From Anastatus disparis (lineage: Eukaryota > Arthropoda > Insecta > Hymenoptera > Eupelmidae), in assembly GCA_017163975.1 (NCBI GenBank), contig JAFFSR010000347.1, positions 2,840,001 through 2,904,000 of the forward strand: a DNA stretch of 64,000 nt, in the 5' to 3' direction. Below are positions 58,991 to 64,000 of the stretch, in pieces (the first letter of the stretch is position 1; each line of letters begins with the position of its first letter). Made by a program: the position numbers and the translations under genes. Under the pieces are notes generated by a model. That model saw only the letters and a list, made by a program, of their open reading frames with translations, ran no database searches and had not been told where the DNA came from.

Positions 58991-59031
58991 AAAGTTCAAC
59001 GTTCCAGAGAAGAAGATCAACACGAAGTAAG

Positions 59032-60058
59032 ATGGTTAGAAAAAATTTACTTAAAGTCTTGATAAATATTGTTAATATAGCATTAGTTCGGGAGCCGCGA
59101 ATAAAGTTATTTTTCAATAATTCATGGCGCAAAAGTCTAAACATTTGCTCCAATAATGAATTATTGAAAAAAATTAAATTTATCTTAGGATTTTGCGGAC
59201 TACGTACCTTAGCTTATATGTTTAAGCGAGGTATTTTTAATGATAATGAAATACTTGACATTGCTGGTCGTTGTATTAAAAGCAGAGGGATGCAAGATGC
59301 GTCACAAGTCAGGCTTCTCATGTTACATCACCGTGTTATTAAAGGTAAGTTATTCATAATTTCTTTTACCGTTTAAAAGCTTGTATCTTTTTTCTTTACG
59401 ATCGTAGAATTTCGCTATAAAATACTTTTTTGTTGTGAATAAAATAATAAATCTGAAAACATGATTTGCAAGAAAATATCAGTTTCGGATTAATAATCAA
59501 TAACCAATAAACTTTTTGTTTATGATCACAGAATTTCGCGGGATAAGACTTTTTTGTTGTGAATAAAATAATAAATCTGAAAACATGATTTGCAAGAAAA
59601 TATCAGTTTCGGATCAATAATCAATAACCAATAAATTTTTTGTTTATGATCACAGAATTTCGCGGGATAAGACTTTTTTGTTAAAAATAGTGCAACTAAG
59701 CAGATTTTACATAAATTTTACAGACACGAAAACTATGATGGAGGACAGTAGTGGGGATGAACTGTTAATAAGGCTTCTGTCTGAAGAAGAAGATGTATCT
59801 GATTCGAGAGATCTTGTGCTACTACCACCTTCTGAAGAGGTAAGAGAAGTCATAAATGTCTCTGAAACTACCCCAAACTTTGCGGTGGAGAGGGTAAATA
59901 ATAATACAGCAGCGCCACCACCTTTTGAACCAATGCCTGGTTGCTCTTGGTGGGGTGATGATGGGAGACATTCATCAATGGCGATCAATAATAACGAGCA
60001 GAATACACTTAATACGATGATTTCATCTGAATCACCAGGTACAGAGAATACAGGTTGA
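59032..60058 (+). CDS. Two-exon small gene (gene R), unknown function
   Basis: Exon 1, 59032-59344, starts at the first ATG after the promoter and ends AAAG|GTAAGT. Exon 2 starts after TTTTACAG at 59724 and ends TGA at 60058. Phases match exactly (one base carried over). The product is ~215 residues: a basic, hydrophobic N-terminal half (CGLRTLAYMFKRGIFNDNEI) and an acidic Ser/Glu-rich C-terminal half (EDSSGDELLIRLLSEEEDVS) ending in PPPFEPMPGCSWWGDD and a polar tail. No family recognised. Its exon 2 ends five bases before a MITE, and the PolB frame resumes after the MITE. It may therefore be the broken N-terminus of the polymerase gene rather than a separate gene. Confidence 0.6.
59401..59690 (+). 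repeat. 124-bp tandem repeat in intron
   Basis: AT(C)(G/A)(T/C)AGAATTTCGC blocks begin at 59401, 59525 and 59649 (exact 124-base spacing), with AAATCTGAAAACATGATTTG in each full unit. It lies within the intron of gene R. Confidence 0.88.
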
Positions 60059-60062
60059 TTTG

Positions 60063-60542
60063 AGGAGATGTAAAATGGACACTACACCTATACTCATAAA
60101 TATTTACTATCTTTTTATCTTATTGCAAATTTTTAAGAAAATAAATGCTTTAGTTTGTAATATGTACCATAAAGATTATTCAATTAAATTTTAAAATAAA
60201 TTTATTTATTAGTTTTTCAGAATTTTAGATTTCTTGTACAAAATCTAAAAATTTTAATATGATCAATGTCCCAATCGCTACTCACGAACCTATTGCTAAC
60301 CGCTCAATGTTATTTAGATACCAAAAATTTTTTAACAATGATTTTTTAACATTGACCATATATAAATATTGGAACACTAAAATTTTTAAAAACTAATGAA
60401 TGAATTTATTTGAAAATTTAACTGAATAATCTTTATGGTAAATACTACAAGCTAAAGCATTTCTTTTCCTCAAGCTTTGCAATATAATGAAAAAATAAGC
60501 CAAATTCATGAATACAGGGGTGGTGTCCGTTTTACATCTCCT
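60063..60542. mobile_element. 480-bp foldback MITE
   Basis: AGGAGATGTAAAATGGACAC at the left and GTGTCCGTTTTACATCTCCT at the right. Internal arms also match (CCATAAAGATTATTCA / inverted). No coding. It separates gene R from the PolB frame. Confidence 0.87.
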
Positions 60543-60559
60543 TAAGCGTAAATTTATAA

Positions 60560-63500
60560 ATCACACATTTTCACGTAATTTTGGTATATCATATTGTAGA
60601 CAAATATCTTCAACAGGGAGATGGTACTACTACTATTCAGAACCACATTACGATTCATGAAGAATCATCGCGATATTACCGACAATTTAAGTTACAAGGT
60701 AGACAATTAAGAGTGTCAATATTGCCCCCACCACCTAATGCGAATGTGTATACGTGGTTTGAGGCAGCAATAAATGATTTATATCGTCATGTGTGTAAAA
60801 ATGCGCGACCTTCAGATTATATCGGTATAACTATAAACTCTGACCGATTTGTTCACGGTTCTTTATGGATTTCTTTTAGACTGGTTCGTGATTTTTCACC
60901 GACAGATCTACTCGAGTTATAAGCTTGTGTAGCACAGAGTAATGACAATTTTGAAATCGATGATGTTTTAAACGTGAAAGTCAGCATTGTTTCTAAACCA
61001 GAGGGACGCGGTCGGGTATCACTCACTACCGAATCAGTTTTCAAAAAATCTATTTTAAATATTCAAAATACCGACAATCTTTGCCTTCCACGCTCGCTAG
61101 TCGCTGCTCATGTATATGCTATACGTGGTCAGATGCGCAGTGGTATTCACTATGACAGGTGGAATAGAATAAGACACCACACAGTACAATATCAGAAAGT
61201 GCAAGCGTTGAAACTTGTCAAAGCTGCGAGAGTTACGATACCCGAAACAGGTTGTGGTATCGAAGAAATAAAATTATTTCATGTATATTATGCGCTTTTC
61301 GGAGTTGCAATAGTTGTTTATTCTTTTCAAAACTTTGCTCGAGGCTACAAACCACTTTACGATGGTGCACGTTTTGTACACGATGTTGGTAATGTAGTTA
61401 GACATACCTTAAATATAATGTATTATGAAAATTCCAATCATTACCAACCAATTTTAAATTTACTCGCAGCACCTGGCAGCCATGGCTACTGCATACCTTG
61501 TAATAAAAAGTTTAGTCATAAAAAAAATCATAAATGTCCATAAAAATGTTGTAAATGTTTTCAGAGTCCCCCTTGCGATATAAATCAGGAAAAAATAAAA
61601 TGTATTCAATGCACTAGAGATTTTTACGGTAATGTTTGTCTGGAAAATCATAAAATCTCAAAATCTTTCGATAATTTTCGGTCGGTATGCGAGAGCATAA
61701 AAATTTGTCGTTTGTGCAGTAAAACAGTTCGAATGTGCGATAAAGATCCTCATAATTGTAATTCGATATTTTACAAAATATGTAATAGTAAAATGCCGAT
61801 AGAACACTTTTGTTATATGCAACCCTTTATCAGCAAAAAGGGTTTTGCAACCAATAAAAAGAATATACTTTATTTATTTTATGATTTTGAGACTCAACAA
61901 TCAGAAATTATCTCGGCTGCTGATGGTGAAAAAATATGTTTGCATGTACCAAATTTGTATGTTGTACAACAAGTATGTAATTATTGTTTGGATGATGAAA
62001 ATATAACAAGTTCTTGCGAAATATGTGGTATACGCGAATACGTGTTTGAAATCGACCCTGTAAAACAGCTAGTTGATTTGGCCTTGGCAACAAGAAAAAA
62101 TTCCAAGCAAATTATTTGTATAGCCCACAATGCACAGGGTTTTGATGCACAATTTATTCTCAAGCATTTGACAGAACGTACAGATCTTAGAGATAAACCA
62201 GATGTGATTTTAAACGGGTCAAAAATAATCATAATGGAAATTTCAACTGTTAAATTCATAGACAGCTTAAATTGCTTACACATGAGTTTAGCTGCACTAC
62301 CAAAAGCTTACGATCTTGCTAATATCAAAAAAGGTACGTTTCCTCATTTGTTTAACACACCAGAGAATCAAAATTACGTTGGAGAAATTCCACCTGTGTG
62401 GTCTTTTTCACCAGATTCGATGAAGGTCGATGAACGACGAGAATTTATACAGTTGTATAATGAAAAAAAAAATGACGATTATATATTTAATTTTAAAAAT
62501 GAGATTATAAAATACTGTAGACAATATGTAAAAATTTTACGATTAGCATGTTTGGCCTTTGGCAAAACCTTCATAGAATGTGGTAATACGGATCCATTCG
62601 TAGAGTGCGCCACCATCGCATCATCTTATATGCGTGTATATAGAAAAAATTTTTTACAAAAAGACACTATAGGAATCATACCTCAAGGTGGTTATAGACA
62701 AGCAAACAAGCAGTCTATGGAGGCGATGCGGTAGCTGTGTTGGATGGAAAATGTGCTGAATCATCAAATTCGGTATACTGTCCGAGCTCGAGAAAAGACT
62801 TCCCATGGGTCCTCTAGTGGATGGATACTGCGAACATGAAAACGGTATGAAAATTGTTTTACGATTATACGGGTGTTATTGGCATGGCTGTGTATGGTGT
62901 TACACCGTAAACCGTGACTTATGCCTCGTAAACGGTGAAAATATGGACGAACGTTTCGAGAGAACCGCGCGAATATCCGAAAAGATAAGAAGTTACGGTT
63001 ATCAATTAATAGAAAAGTGAGAATGTGATTTTGATCATGAGTACTCACAGAACGAAAGTATGAAGATGTATATCGATAATAAGACACGAAATTGGCATGA
63101 ACCGTTGAATCCTCGAGAAGCATTTTTTGGTGGTCGTACGGGTAATACAGTCAAAATTTACGATGCAAAAGAGGGTGAGAAAATAAAATACGTGGATGTG
63201 TGTTCATTATATCCATATATCTGTAAATACAGTCGATATCCCGTTGGTCATCCTACTCTTTACGTGGGTCAAGATGAGTGTCGCTCTCTGGTGGCTCAAA
63301 CAAATAATATAAGTGACGTTGAAGGTCTTATTAAATGCGAAGTATTGCCGCCGCGAAATATATATCATGCTGTACTACCCGTTAAGATGCATTATAAGCT
63401 TTTGTTTCCACTATGTCGAACATGTGCCGAATCGATGTATACCGTAGATTGTGACTATGGAAATCCTGATGATCGAGTTTTTATCAGCACGTGGGTTGCT

Positions 63501-64000
63501 GACGAGTTAAAAAAAGCTGTTCAAATGGGCTATATCATCAGAGAAATATTTGAAATATGGTCTTATAAAATTACTCAGTACAACAAAGCCACGGGTCAGG
63601 GTGGTCTATTTCCGACTTATATCGATAAATTTTTTGCTGAGAAAACGTACGCGTCGGGTTACCCTTCGGAATGTGCTGACGGTGATGAAAACGCGATTGC
63701 TCGATATATTGAGGAATTTTGCGAAACATAAAATGCGACAAACAAAAAATGCGAAAACAGGGCCGTTTTTGGGTGACTTGACCGACGAATAAGCCTGTTA
63801 TGGTCTTGGCACAAGCATCACATCATTCGTCTCTGGAGGACCCAAATTTTACGGATATAAATATTTGACACCAGATGGCGTTGAAGGATGTGTTTGCAAA
63901 ATCAAGGGTATAAGACTTAATTCGTCGGTGAGTCAGAAAATAAACTTTGATTCCATACAAGATCTTATTACTGGTAAAATACCGCCTATTTTTGCAAACT
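60560..64000 (+). pseudogene. Family B DNA polymerase (protein-primed type), degenerate, partial
   Basis: One frame runs 60560-62734 with stops at 60920 and 61541. It then shifts near 62790, with further stops (TAG at 62732, TGA at 63016-63018) and a jump near 63730. A Cys/His-rich region (GYCIPCNKKFSHKKNHKCP, CRLCSKTVRMC) precedes the 3'-5' exonuclease: FYDFETQQ-like motif I at ~61880 and IAHNAQGFDAQFIL motif II. Polymerase motif A is DVCSLYPYI at ~63198. After 63730 the palm motifs B and C (the DTDS site) are missing, and the frame resumes in the C-terminal TSFVSGGPKFYGYKYLTPDG. It resembles polymerases of Maverick/Polinton-like and related viral elements. Catalytically dead; continues past the window. 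Confidence 0.85.

Noticed and set aside
60853..62283. Minus-strand ORFs opposite the polymerase
   Set aside because: Antisense shadows of the PolB frame without recognisable domains.

Overview
This window is AT-rich eukaryotic DNA made almost entirely of transposable elements, simple repeats and broken element genes. I find no gene that I would call an ordinary host gene, and no complete tRNA or rRNA gene. The element types (an env-bearing Gypsy-type errantivirus, Helitrons, a ZMYM1-like hAT transposon, TA-flanked foldback MITEs) and two promoters with a TATA box plus an arthropod TCAGT-like initiator point to an insect. Hymenoptera is only a guess from general appearance.

Layout. 0-8.2 kb: a 641-bp foldback element, an unrecognised coding remnant (minus strand), a 383-bp TA-flanked MITE, a 716-bp foldback inside (CA)-rich DNA, then modules of unique sequence + CA/TA repeat + CTCCGT-type minisatellite, one of which is interrupted by an 807-bp MITE. 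8.9-14.2 kb: a decayed Helitron (Ulp1-like protease remnant, HUH Rep, Pif1 helicase). 14.3-15.7 kb: tandem repeats and an inverted copy of the minisatellite module. 16.5-18.2 kb: a paired palindrome and a 1.07-kb mariner-type foldback. 18.85-31.82 kb: a 13-kb segment with 47-bp terminal inverted repeats and an ATGA duplication. It holds a second Helitron that carries a C2H2 zinc-finger ORF and whose helicase is split by a young 7.4-kb LTR retrotransposon (1.34-kb LTRs, GAAG target duplication).

32-47 kb: two inverted copies of a tRNA-related repeat flank an 8.6-kb errantivirus (minus strand, CGTG duplication, env ORF open, gag and pol broken). The errantivirus sits in the GT tract of an element built from ~163-bp tandem units. 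48.4-64 kb: a leftward polyQ/basic gene and a rightward spliced gene, each with a TATA/initiator promoter, diverge from a ~182-bp tandem-repeat region. That region was later split by a MITE and by a complete 6.87-kb hAT element (8-bp duplication AATGAGTA). Downstream of the rightward gene lies a degenerate protein-primed-type family B DNA polymerase that runs off the window end.

The region reads as layers of insertion. Several layers can be ordered because target duplications, or paralogous empty sites inside the window, are visible. The best candidate for an undescribed element is the 48-64 kb unit: divergent small genes, a repeat-array intergenic region and a PolB gene. Other unusual structures are the paired palindromes that share a 13-nt loop, a hairpin made of two tandem units facing two inverted units, and a retrotransposon whose gag-protease is fused in frame to the integrase tail.
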